Notes under the pieces: generated by a model | What the model saw: only the letters and a program-made list of their open reading frames with translations | Told to the model about the DNA's origin: nothing | Databases searched by the model: none | Part shown: one piece after another, positions 14,868 through 22,510 of the stretch | Position numbering within the stretch: the first letter of the stretch is position 1 | Layout: every line of letters starts with the position of its first letter | Translations under genes and position numbers: made by a program | Source of the DNA: SSSZ01 sp036732025 | GTDB taxonomy: Bacteria; Pseudomonadota; Gammaproteobacteria; Burkholderiales; Rhodocyclaceae | Assembly (NCBI GenBank): GCA_036732025.1 | Contig: DAINDE010000011.1 | Coordinates: forward strand, 1 to 64,000 | Direction: 5' to 3' | DNA: 64,000 bases

Positions 14868-17800
14868 ATGAAGATGCCTGCTTCCGTGTCCGAGCATGGC
14901 GTCGCCAGCGAGGCGCCGCAGGCCCGCTTTCGCACCTTGCTGTGGCTGGGGGTGCTGGTGGTCAACCTGGCCCTGGCCGCCTTGGCGGGCTGGATCATCG
15001 CCGACAGCCGGAAGAACCTGGATGCCAGCGTTCGGCAACTGACCGAGAACTACGCCGAAATTCTCGACGGCAGCCTGGCCGGCTTCCTGCAGAAGGTGGA
15101 CATGGCTCTCCAGCATACCGTCGAGGTGGTGGAGCAGCACCGGGGCGGCGACGGCGCGGCGCTGCAGTCCTTCCTCCGGCGGGAAGAGGCGCGCCTGCCG
15201 GAAACCCTGGGGTTGCGGGTGACCGACGCCGCTGGCGTGATCCGCCATGGCGTTCCCGCCGCCAGCGGCGGCGTGCCTGCGGTCGACATTTCCGACCGGC
15301 CCCATTTCCAGGCCCTGCGCGCCGCCGGGCCGGAGGCGGGACTGTACGTTTCCAACCCGATCTTCAGCAAGGTCAGCCACCAGCCCATCATCGCCCTGGC
15401 CCGCAGCTACCGGCGGCCGGACGGCGCCTTCGGCGGCATCGTCTATGCCGCCGTGCCGGTCAGCTATTTCGTCGCCAGCTTCGCCCGGCTCGACCTCGGC
15501 AACCGGGGCAACTCCGGCCTATGGACGCGCACCACCCTGGTCGCCCGCTACGCCAAGACCGACCCGGCGGGCGCCCAGACCGGCGCCACCACGCCCTCGC
15601 CCCAACTCCGCGCCCTGCTCGAAGGCGACGTGCAGGACGCCATCTACCACGCCCGTTCCGGCATCGACGGCATTCTCCGCGACTACCACTTCCGCAAGGT
15701 GAGCGGATTTCCCCTCTACCTGGTGGTGGGCCTGGCGGAAGACGACTACCTGGCCGAATGGCGCCGTTCGTCGGCCATCCTGGTGGCCCTGGTGGCGCTC
15801 ATGGCGGGTGCTACCGTGGCTTTCGGCCGGCAACTGTCCGGCAACTGGCGCACCCTGGAAAGCGCGCGGAGGCAGAGCGAACTGATCCTCGATTCGGCGG
15901 GGGAGGGCATCTGCGGCGTCGATGCGCAAGGGCGGGTGACCTTCACCAACCGGGCGGCCCGGGAAATGTTCGGCTGGGGGGAACGCTCGGGCGTCGGCGA
16001 GTCATTGCACGAGGCGACCCACCACCACCATGCCGATTCCCAGCCCTATCCGGCCGACGAGTGTCCGGTGGCGGCGACCCTGCGCGACGGCTGCCGGCGC
16101 CGGGTGAATGAAGACCTTTACTGGCGCCGGGACGGCACCGCCTTTCCGGTGGAATACACGGTGTCGGCCCTGCGCGGGCCGGACGGCGAAATCGCCGGTG
16201 CCGTCAACGTCTTCCGCGACATCGGCGAGCGCCTGCGCAACGAGCGGGAACTGGCGGCCTACCGCCAGGACCTGGAGCGGCTGGTGGCCGAACGCACCGC
16301 TGCCCTGGTAGAGACCGAGGCCCGCGCCAGCCTCATCCTCGATTCCAGCGCCGACGGCCTCTACGGCATCGACCGGGAGGGCGTCATCCGCTTTGTCAAC
16401 CCGGCGGCCTGCGCCATCCTCGGCTACCGTGCCGACCAGCTCATCGGCCGGCCGGCCCACGGCACCCTGCATCACAGCCACGCCGACGGCGAACCCTATC
16501 CGGCCAGTGAATGCCCCAGCTACCGGGCCCTGGTCCAGGGCGAGCAGGTCCGCGTCGACAACGAGGTCTATTGGCACGCCGACGGCCATCCCGTGCCGGT
16601 GATCTACGCCACCCACCCCATGGTGCGGGACGGCGAGATCGTCGGCGCGGTGACCAGCTTCGTGGATGTCACCGAGCAGCGGGCCGCGGCCCAGGCCCGG
16701 GAACGGGCGCTGCTGGCCGCCGAGCGCCTGGCGCTCACCCGCAGCGAGTTCATTGCCAACATGAGCCACGAAATCCGCACGCCCCTCAACGGCGTCCTCG
16801 GCTTCGCCGCCATCGGCCTGCGCCACGCCGCCAATCCCGACAAGGCCCGGGACGCCTTCGCCAAGATCAAGGCATCCGGCGAGCGGCTGCTGGGGGTGGT
16901 CAACGACATCCTCGATTTCTCCAAGATCGAAGCCGGCAAGCTGCGCATCGAGCAGACGGACCTGGCCGTGGCCCAGGTGGTGCGGCAGGCGGTGGACCTG
17001 GTCGAGGAACGGGCCCGGGCCAAGGGCCTGGCCCTGCGGGTGGACCTGGACGGCGACCTGCCGGAGCGCTGCCTCGGCGATCCCCTGCGCCTGGGGCAGG
17101 TGCTCCTCAACCTGCTCGCCAACGCCGTCAAGTTCACCGACGCCGGCACGGTCTCCATCGCCGTGCGGCACCGGGACGGAATCCTGGTCTTCCGGGTGGC
17201 CGACACCGGCATCGGCATGAATCCGGCCCAGGTGGACGAGTTGTTCACCCCCTTCCACCAGGCCGACGCCTCGGCGACCCGCAAGTACGGCGGTACCGGC
17301 CTCGGGTTGGTGATCAGCAAGCGCATCCTGGAACTGATGGGCGGCACCATCCATGTGGAAAGCACGCCGGGGACGGGGTCGGTCTTCGAATTCACCCTGC
17401 CGGCGGTGCTGCCGGGCAACCTGCCGCGGCCCGCCCCGGCTGCCGGCCCAACCCCGGGCGGCGAGCGCTCCCTGGCCGGGCTTTCCGTCCTGGTGGCGGA
17501 AGACGACGCGGTCAATGCCCAACTGGCCCGGGAAATCCTGGCCGAGGCGGGCGCCCGGGTGACCCTGGCGGAAAACGGGCTGGAGGCGGTACGCCGGGTG
17601 CGGGAAAACGCCGCTGCCTACGACCTCGTCCTCATGGATTTGCAGATGCCTGAAATGGACGGCTTCGACGCCGCCCGCCACATCGGCGCCCTGGCCCCGC
17701 AACTGCCGGTGGTGGCCCAGACCGCCCACGCCTTCGCCCAGGAACGGGAAAGGTGCCTGGCGGCAGGCATGGTCGGCCACGTCGCCAAGCCCCTTGACGC

Positions 17801-17870
17801 CGCCGTATTAGTGGACACCGTCGGCCGCCTGGCGGCGCCGCGGGGGGCCGCCGAAGCGGGCGGCGCCTGA
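14868..17870 (+). CDS. Membrane hybrid sensor histidine kinase (extracytoplasmic sensor, two PAS, HisKA, HATPase, REC)
   Basis: A 1000-residue protein. A membrane segment at about 22-45 (LWLGVLVVNLALAALAGWII) is followed by a periplasmic Cache-like sensor to about 300, a second membrane segment (ILVALVALMAGATVAF), two PAS domains sharing an HxHADxxPYPAxECP motif, HisKA with His634 in SHEIRTPLNGV, HATPase (GTGLGLVISKRI) and a receiver with Asp924 (VLMDLQMPEMDG). The ATG follows GGGAGGA. It is divergent from the ferredoxin operon and convergent with nifA. No dedicated response regulator gene adjoins it, so its output goes through a phosphorelay to an unknown partner. Any link to nitrogen fixation is positional only. 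Confidence 0.88.
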   Translation: MKMPASVSEHGVASEAPQARFRTLLWLGVLVVNLALAALAGWIIADSRKNLDASVRQLTENYAEILDGSLAGFLQKVDMALQHTVEVVEQHRGGDGAALQSFLRREEARLPETLGLRVTDAAGVIRHGVPAASGGVPAVDISDRPHFQALRAAGPEAGLYVSNPIFSKVSHQPIIALARSYRRPDGAFGGIVYAAVPVSYFVASFARLDLGNRGNSGLWTRTTLVARYAKTDPAGAQTGATTPSPQLRALLEGDVQDAIYHARSGIDGILRDYHFRKVSGFPLYLVVGLAEDDYLAEWRRSSAILVALVALMAGATVAFGRQLSGNWRTLESARRQSELILDSAGEGICGVDAQGRVTFTNRAAREMFGWGERSGVGESLHEATHHHHADSQPYPADECPVAATLRDGCRRRVNEDLYWRRDGTAFPVEYTVSALRGPDGEIAGAVNVFRDIGERLRNERELAAYRQDLERLVAERTAALVETEARASLILDSSADGLYGIDREGVIRFVNPAACAILGYRADQLIGRPAHGTLHHSHADGEPYPASECPSYRALVQGEQVRVDNEVYWHADGHPVPVIYATHPMVRDGEIVGAVTSFVDVTEQRAAAQARERALLAAERLALTRSEFIANMSHEIRTPLNGVLGFAAIGLRHAANPDKARDAFAKIKASGERLLGVVNDILDFSKIEAGKLRIEQTDLAVAQVVRQAVDLVEERARAKGLALRVDLDGDLPERCLGDPLRLGQVLLNLLANAVKFTDAGTVSIAVRHRDGILVFRVADTGIGMNPAQVDELFTPFHQADASATRKYGGTGLGLVISKRILELMGGTIHVESTPGTGSVFEFTLPAVLPGNLPRPAPAAGPTPGGERSLAGLSVLVAEDDAVNAQLAREILAEAGARVTLAENGLEAVRRVRENAAAYDLVLMDLQMPEMDGFDAARHIGALAPQLPVVAQTAHAFAQERERCLAAGMVGHVAKPLDAAVLVDTVGRLAAPRGAAEAGGA

Positions 17871-17883
17871 GGTTTCCGGGCCA

Positions 17884-17931
17884 GGGCGCGTCACAGTAAC
17901 CGGCAGCCCGCCGCTTACTGTGAATACGCCC
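17884..17931. terminator. Bidirectional hairpin between the hybrid kinase and nifA
   Basis: Left arm GGGCGCGTCACAGTAA and right arm TTACTGTGAATACGCCC form an almost complete stem around a 15-base GC-rich loop in the gap between two convergent genes. There is no long T-run, so it may work as a rho-independent-like barrier or an mRNA 3'-end protector for both transcripts. Confidence 0.6.
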
Positions 17932-19553
17932 TAGAACTGTTTCACCTCGATGTTCAGCGTCTGGATGCGGTAGGCGATCTGGCGCGGCGTCATGCCCAGG
18001 ATGCGGGCGGCCTTGGCCTGGACCCAGCCGGCCTGTTCGAGGGCGGCGATGACCCGGTCCCGTTCCGACAGGGCCGGGTCGTTGATGTCCACCTCGGCCG
18101 GCCCCGGCGGGGGGGCTTCCGGCGCCGGGCCGGTCGGGGCGCGGGGGATCTTGGAAGCGCTCCTTTCCCGGCTGCTGGGGAAGCGGATGAGATCCACGTC
18201 GATGCGGCCATCCTCGGAGAGCACGGCGGCCCGCTCCAGGCAGTTTTCCAGCTCCCGCACGTTGCCCGGCCAGTCGTGGCTGGCCAGCCGGCGCTGGGCC
18301 AGGTCGGTGACGGTCAGCTTGCGCTTCTGATCGTTGCCGATCTTGGCGAGCAGGTGACGGGCGATTTCCGGGATGTCCTCGATCCGTTCGCGCAGCGGCG
18401 GCAGGTAGAGGGGCATGACGTTGAGGCGGTAGAAGAGATCCTCGCGGAAGTCGCCCATGTCCACCGCCGCCTCCAGGTCCCGGTGGGTGGCGGCGATGAT
18501 GCGCACGTCCACCTTCACCGTGCGGCTGCCGCCCACCCGCTCGAACTCGCCCTCCTGCAGCACGCGCAGCAGCTTGGCCTGGAAGGCGGGGGAGACCTCG
18601 CCGATCTCGTCGAGGAAGAGGGTGCCGCCGTTGGCCTGTTCGAAGCGGCCCTTGCGGGATTCGACGGCGCCGGTGAAGGCGCCCCGCTCGTGGCCGAAAA
18701 GTTCGGATTCCAGCAGGTTTTCGGGAAGCGCCGCGCAATTGAGCTTGACCAGGGCGTTGCGGGCCCGGGGCGAGTTATAGTGGATGGCGTTGGCGATGAG
18801 TTCCTTGCCGGTGCCCGTCTCGCCGCGGATGAGGACGGTGGTGTTCCACTTGGCCACCAGGCGGGCCTGCTCGAAGACCCGGCGCATGACGGCGGAGCGG
18901 CCCACCATGCTGTCGAAGCCGAACTGGTGGCGCACGGTGCGGCGCAGCAGGTCGCGTTCTTCCACCAGGCTGGATTTCTCCTGCTCCACCTCGAGGGACA
19001 GGCGCAGGTTCTGGCCGATGAGGTTGGCGACCATCTCGACGAACTGGGCGCGCTCCTCGATCAGCCCGTCCTCCGGCCCTTCCGGCTGGACGGCGAGGAC
19101 CCCCTGCAGGTTGCCGCCCACCTTGATGGGCACGGCGATGAAGGGCAACTCCCCGGCATAGACGCCGGATCGGTTGAGGAAGCGGGGCTCGTCGGCGACC
19201 CGGGCGAGCTTGATGGTGCGGGGCTTTTCCAGGATGAGGCCAATGATGCCTTCGCCGGGGCCGTACTGGGCGTCGTCGGCGATGTGGCCGTCGGGGGTGT
19301 AGATGGTGCGGATGGCCAGCTTGCCGCTTTCCGGATCGACGACGCTGATGAGGCCCCGGGTGAGGCCGGCTTCGTCGTGCAGCACGCGCAGCACCTCGTG
19401 CAGGGTGTCCTTGAAGTCGAGGCTGCGGGAAAGGGCCCGGCTGACGGCGTAGAGCGCCGCCAGGAGCTGGATGTTGAGTTCGTGGGTGCGACAGAAGCCG
19501 CCCGGTGGCGGGCAGTCGGCGGCGGTGTTGTGGAGGTGGATGTGATCGTCCAT
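17931..19553 (-). CDS. nifA: Nif-specific sigma-54 activator NifA
   Basis: A 540-residue enhancer-binding protein. It has an N-terminal GAF domain (about 30-185), an AAA+ domain (about 212-445) with Walker A GETGTGK (244-250), the sigma-54-contact loop GAFTGA (291-296) and Walker B FLDEIG (313-318), a proline-rich linker and a C-terminal Fis-type helix-turn-helix (about 513-533, AAKAARILGMTPRQIAYRI). Only four cysteines occur (14, 21, 273, 438). The interdomain Cys motif of oxygen-sensitive rhizobial NifA is absent, which fits the type controlled by an anti-activator NifL. It lies 20 bases downstream of nifL. Its targets in this window are the five TGT-N10-ACA promoters. Confidence 0.96.
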   Translation of the reverse strand: MDDHIHLHNTAADCPPPGGFCRTHELNIQLLAALYAVSRALSRSLDFKDTLHEVLRVLHDEAGLTRGLISVVDPESGKLAIRTIYTPDGHIADDAQYGPGEGIIGLILEKPRTIKLARVADEPRFLNRSGVYAGELPFIAVPIKVGGNLQGVLAVQPEGPEDGLIEERAQFVEMVANLIGQNLRLSLEVEQEKSSLVEERDLLRRTVRHQFGFDSMVGRSAVMRRVFEQARLVAKWNTTVLIRGETGTGKELIANAIHYNSPRARNALVKLNCAALPENLLESELFGHERGAFTGAVESRKGRFEQANGGTLFLDEIGEVSPAFQAKLLRVLQEGEFERVGGSRTVKVDVRIIAATHRDLEAAVDMGDFREDLFYRLNVMPLYLPPLRERIEDIPEIARHLLAKIGNDQKRKLTVTDLAQRRLASHDWPGNVRELENCLERAAVLSEDGRIDVDLIRFPSSRERSASKIPRAPTGPAPEAPPPGPAEVDINDPALSERDRVIAALEQAGWVQAKAARILGMTPRQIAYRIQTLNIEVKQF

Positions 19554-19573
19554 GCTGTTCTCGTTCTTGTTCT

Positions 19574-21103
19574 TCAGATGGGGTCGCCGTCGAGACGGAA
19601 TTCGACCACGGCCCTGCAGCCGCCGCTGGGGCTTTCCAGCAGGTCGATGATGCCGCCGTGGTCGGCCACCACCTGCTGGGCCCGGGAGAGGCCGGTGCCG
19701 ACGTGCTTGCCGCTGCCGTTCTTGGCCGTGAAAAAGGGCTCGAAGGCCTTGGTCCGCCACTCGGGGGGGATGCCGGGGCCGCTGTCCATGACCGAGACGA
19801 TCATGCAGCCATGCTCGACGGCGGTGGCCAGGGAGAGTTCCCGGCGCTTCCAGCCCTTGATGTTCATGGCCTCGATGGCGTTGTCCACCAGAGCCTTGAA
19901 GAGCATGCGCAACTGCAGGGGGCGGCCGAGGATGGGTGGCAGGGTGGCGGCGGGCTGCCAGTCCACCACGATGCCGGCGCCGAGCAGGCGGGGGGTGGTG
20001 ATTTCCAGCACGTCGCGCAGGATTTCGTTGAGATTGACGCTGACCACGATTTCCTGGGGGCTCTGGGGGATGACCTGGCGCAGGGACTCCATGTGGTCGC
20101 GGCTGGCGGCCAGGGCCTGCTGCAGGATGGCGGCGCCGGCCGGGTCGCGGCGCTGGAGGACGGCCACCGCCGAAGCCATGACGTTCATCGGTTCCTCCAG
20201 GCGGAAGATGGCCGCCGACAGGCCCTCGCGCAGGGCGGCAGTGCGCTCCTCCTCGGCCAGCACGGCGTGGAGCGCGGCGGTGCGGGCGCGCTCCTGCTCG
20301 GCCCGCAGGCTGGTGACGTCGGAAATGACCAGCAGCAGGCCGGGCTGGCCGCCGGTGCAGAAATAGCTGTCGGCGCAGTCGCTGTGCATCTCGATCACCG
20401 AGGTGGTGACCGAGAGCCAGCGCGGGCGGCCGCTGGCCTGGTCGACGCGGGCCTCGCGGCTGGCGAAGGTGCAGCGGTCCGGGTATGCGCCCATGGTTTC
20501 GCGCCAGGCGGGGAGCAGGCTGTCGAGCAGGGTATGGGCCGGCTCCTTGACCCGCAGGTCGGTGACCAGCTTCTTGTATTCCTGGTTGTCGAGGATCACC
20601 CGGCCGGTGGGGTCGAGGAGGGCAAAGGCGATGGGGGCGGCGTCCACCACCGACTCGATCAGCTTCTTCTGGTTGCGGACCTGCTTCTCCAGACTGTTCA
20701 GCGCCGTGATGTCGCGGTGCATGCCCAGGTAGTGGGTGGTCCGGCCGCCGACGTCCATGACCGGCGAGATGGTCAGTTCGGCCAGGTAGAGACTGCCGTC
20801 CTTGCGGCGGTTGAGGAGCTTGCCCGACCAGGGGCGCTGGGCCGAGAGCTCCCCCCACATGGACTGGTACACCTCCGTCGGTGTGGTGTGGTTGGAAAGC
20901 ATGGATTCGTTGTGGCCCACCACCTCGTCGGGGTCGTAGCCGGTGACCCGGGCGAAGGTCTCGTTGGCGAAGAGGATGTTCGCCTTGGGGTCGGTGATCG
21001 AAATGGCCAGGTCCGCCTGGTCCACCGCCTGGCGATAGACCTCGGGCGGCAGTTCGGTTTCCTGCCGTTTGGCAGGGGCCTTGGCGCGGGTGGCAGCCGG
21101 CAT
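19574..21103 (-). CDS. nifL: NifL, redox- and nitrogen-responsive anti-activator of NifA
   Basis: A 509-residue protein, close to Azotobacter NifL. PAS1 (about 20-140, with ITDPKANILFANETFARVTGY) would hold FAD as redox sensor, and PAS2 (about 145-270) relays. A helical H-like region and a GHKL ATPase domain follow: N-box VDNAIEAMN (406-414), G1 DSGPGIP, G2 GTGLSRAQ. Where a kinase would have its phospho-accepting histidine the sequence reads FRLEEPMNVM, so the protein should act by binding NifA, not by phosphotransfer. The ATG follows AAGGAG. Reduced NifL releases NifA; oxygen or fixed nitrogen restores inhibition. nifL and nifA form one unit. Confidence 0.94.
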   Translation of the reverse strand: MPAATRAKAPAKRQETELPPEVYRQAVDQADLAISITDPKANILFANETFARVTGYDPDEVVGHNESMLSNHTTPTEVYQSMWGELSAQRPWSGKLLNRRKDGSLYLAELTISPVMDVGGRTTHYLGMHRDITALNSLEKQVRNQKKLIESVVDAAPIAFALLDPTGRVILDNQEYKKLVTDLRVKEPAHTLLDSLLPAWRETMGAYPDRCTFASREARVDQASGRPRWLSVTTSVIEMHSDCADSYFCTGGQPGLLLVISDVTSLRAEQERARTAALHAVLAEEERTAALREGLSAAIFRLEEPMNVMASAVAVLQRRDPAGAAILQQALAASRDHMESLRQVIPQSPQEIVVSVNLNEILRDVLEITTPRLLGAGIVVDWQPAATLPPILGRPLQLRMLFKALVDNAIEAMNIKGWKRRELSLATAVEHGCMIVSVMDSGPGIPPEWRTKAFEPFFTAKNGSGKHVGTGLSRAQQVVADHGGIIDLLESPSGGCRAVVEFRLDGDPI

Positions 21104-21137
21104 GGCAATGCTCCTTGATGGTTCGTTGCAGGACCTT

Positions 21138-21153
21138 AGCAGCTTCCGTGCCT
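21138..21153 (-). promoter_or_regulatory. Candidate sigma-54 promoter of nifLA
   Basis: The minus strand reads AGGCACGGAAGCTGCT. This keeps the GG-N10-GC core but departs from consensus in the first base and in TTGC. It lies about 35 bases before the nifL start. An NtrC-like palindrome about 110 bases upstream makes it plausible as the promoter for the regulatory pair. It is weaker than the other sigma-54 elements in the window. Confidence 0.5.
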
Positions 21154-21229
21154 TTGCCCCCGCCGCTCCCGCCGGATAAGGCGCCAGCCGGGGCCAGCCG
21201 GGGCTGCGGCGGAAATGCGACGAAATATC

Positions 21230-21245
21230 TGTCGTGTTTGCGACA
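21230..21245 (+). promoter_or_regulatory. NifA upstream activator site (rnf operon)
   Basis: An exact TGT-N10-ACA match, TGTCGTGTTTGCGACA, 84 bases upstream of the rnf -24 element. It is also about 76 bases upstream of the candidate nifLA promoter on the other strand, so one site could serve both. Confidence 0.85.
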
Positions 21246-21262
21246 AGGGCGGCTACATTTTT

Positions 21263-21279
21263 TGCACCGATATGGTGCG
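21263..21279. promoter_or_regulatory. NtrC-like binding site in the nifL-rnfA intergenic region
   Basis: TGCACC-GATAT-GGTGCG is an inverted repeat with the arm sequence and five-base spacing of NtrC (NRI) sites (TGCACCA/TGGTGCA type). It fits the known NtrC-sigma-54 control of nifLA when fixed nitrogen is scarce. Confidence 0.65.
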
Positions 21280-21329
21280 CGATGTGCAGAACCGTGCGTT
21301 TACGGGTGTTTTCGGCCGATTCGAGGCTT

Positions 21330-21345
21330 TGGCACGGCTTATGCA
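21330..21345 (+). promoter_or_regulatory. Sigma-54 promoter of the rnf operon
   Basis: TGGCACGGCTTATGCA has a perfect -24 block, GG-N10-GC spacing and one mismatch in the -12 block. It lies 35 bases before the rnfA start and downstream of the NifA site, so rnf should be induced with nitrogenase. Confidence 0.85.
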
Positions 21346-21379
21346 CTGAGGCATGCGGAAAAACGCTAAACCGACTGCC

Positions 21380-21958
21380 ATGAGCGAATTCATCCTTCTG
21401 CTGCTCTCCACCGCGCTGGTCAACAACGTGGTGCTCATCAAGTTCCTGGGGCTCTGTCCGGTGATGGGGGTGTCCAAGAGCGTGGACAGCGCCTTCGGCA
21501 TGGGGCTCGCCACCACCTTCGTCATCACCCTGGCGGCGGGCGCCTCCTGGATGTTGGACAACTGGCTGCTGGCACCCCTGGGCCTGGGCTACCTGCGCAT
21601 CCTCACTTTCATCCTGGTCATCGCCGCGGTGGTGCAATTCACCGAGATGTTCATCAAGAAGGCGAGTCCCGGCCTCTACCAGTCCCTGGGCATCTACCTG
21701 CCGCTGATCACCACCAACTGCGCGGTGCTGGGCGTGGCGCTGCTCAACGTCGAGCAGAAGTTCAGCCTCTTCAAGAGCCTGCTCTACGGCTTCGGCTCCG
21801 CCCTCGGCTTCACCATCGTGCTCCTCATCTTCGCCGGCCTGCGCGAGCGCGTGGCGCTGGCCCGGGTGCCGGCCGCCTTCGCCGGTGCCCCCATCGCCTT
21901 CGTCACCATCAGCCTTCTCGCCCTGGCCTTCATGGGCTTCTCCGGGCTGAACGTGTAA
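21380..21958 (+). CDS. rnfA: Rnf complex membrane subunit RnfA
   Basis: A 192-residue integral membrane protein with about six transmembrane helices, homologous to RnfE and NqrE/D. MSEFILLLLSTALVNNVVLIKFLGLCPVMGVSK is the canonical RnfA start, and the conserved Cys in LGLCP and in ITTNCAVLG would bind the intramembrane iron centre shared with RnfE. It is the first gene of a NifA-driven rnfABC-DGEH operon. Rnf uses ion-motive force to push electrons from NADH to low-potential ferredoxin or flavodoxin for nitrogenase. Confidence 0.96.
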   Translation: MSEFILLLLSTALVNNVVLIKFLGLCPVMGVSKSVDSAFGMGLATTFVITLAAGASWMLDNWLLAPLGLGYLRILTFILVIAAVVQFTEMFIKKASPGLYQSLGIYLPLITTNCAVLGVALLNVEQKFSLFKSLLYGFGSALGFTIVLLIFAGLRERVALARVPAAFAGAPIAFVTISLLALAFMGFSGLNV

Positions 21959-21970
21959 GGGAGAACTGAC

Positions 21971-22498
21971 ATGATTGCCGCCATCCTCAGCCTCACCCTC
22001 CTCGGCGCCGCCCTCGGCATCGTCCTTGGCGTCGCCAACAAGTTCCTCGCCGTCGAGGGCAACCCCCTGGTGGACGAACTCATCACCATGATGCCCGGCT
22101 CCAACTGCGGCCAATGCGGCTTTCCCGGCTGCTCCGGCGCTGCCGCCGCCATCGCCGACGGCTCCGCCGCGCCCACCTGCTGCCCGCCCGGCGGCAAGGC
22201 CCTGGCTGCCGCCATCGCCGCCAAGCTGGGCATCACCGTCGATCTCTCGGCCATGGCCGACGACGGCCCCAAGATCGCTGTCGTGTCCGAGGAACTGTGC
22301 ATCGGCTGCTGCCGCTGCAGCAAGGTCTGCCCCACCGACGCCATCATCGGTGCCGCCAAGCAGATCCACAACATCTTCCGCGAAGCCTGCACCGGCTGTT
22401 CGAGCTGCGTCGAGAAATGCCCCACCGAGGCCTTGGCCATGAAGCCGGTGCCGGTCACCCTGCAGCACTGGGTGATGCCCAAGCCCCTGGCCGCCTGA
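21971..22498 (+). CDS. rnfB: Rnf complex Fe-S subunit RnfB
   Basis: A 175-residue protein with one N-terminal membrane helix (IAAILSLTLLGAALGIVLGVA). A 4Fe-4S domain follows (MMPGSNCGQCGFPGCSG...PTCCPPGG), then two ferredoxin-type clusters (CIGCCRCSKVCP and CTGCSSCVEKCP). RnfB is thought to be the exit point where electrons reach soluble ferredoxin. It begins 12 bases after rnfA and is followed 12 bases later by rnfC. Confidence 0.96.
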   Translation: MIAAILSLTLLGAALGIVLGVANKFLAVEGNPLVDELITMMPGSNCGQCGFPGCSGAAAAIADGSAAPTCCPPGGKALAAAIAAKLGITVDLSAMADDGPKIAVVSEELCIGCCRCSKVCPTDAIIGAAKQIHNIFREACTGCSSCVEKCPTEALAMKPVPVTLQHWVMPKPLAA

Positions 22499-22510
22499 GG
22501 ACTGAACACC

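Noticed and set aside
16002..17780. A 592-codon minus-strand frame.
   Set aside because: It is the antisense shadow of the hybrid kinase, whose HisKA, HATPase and receiver motifs are clear on the plus strand.
19574..21103. Reading NifL as an active histidine kinase.
   Set aside because: The position of the phospho-accepting histidine is occupied by FRLEEP, and the protein is adjacent to NifA, its binding partner.
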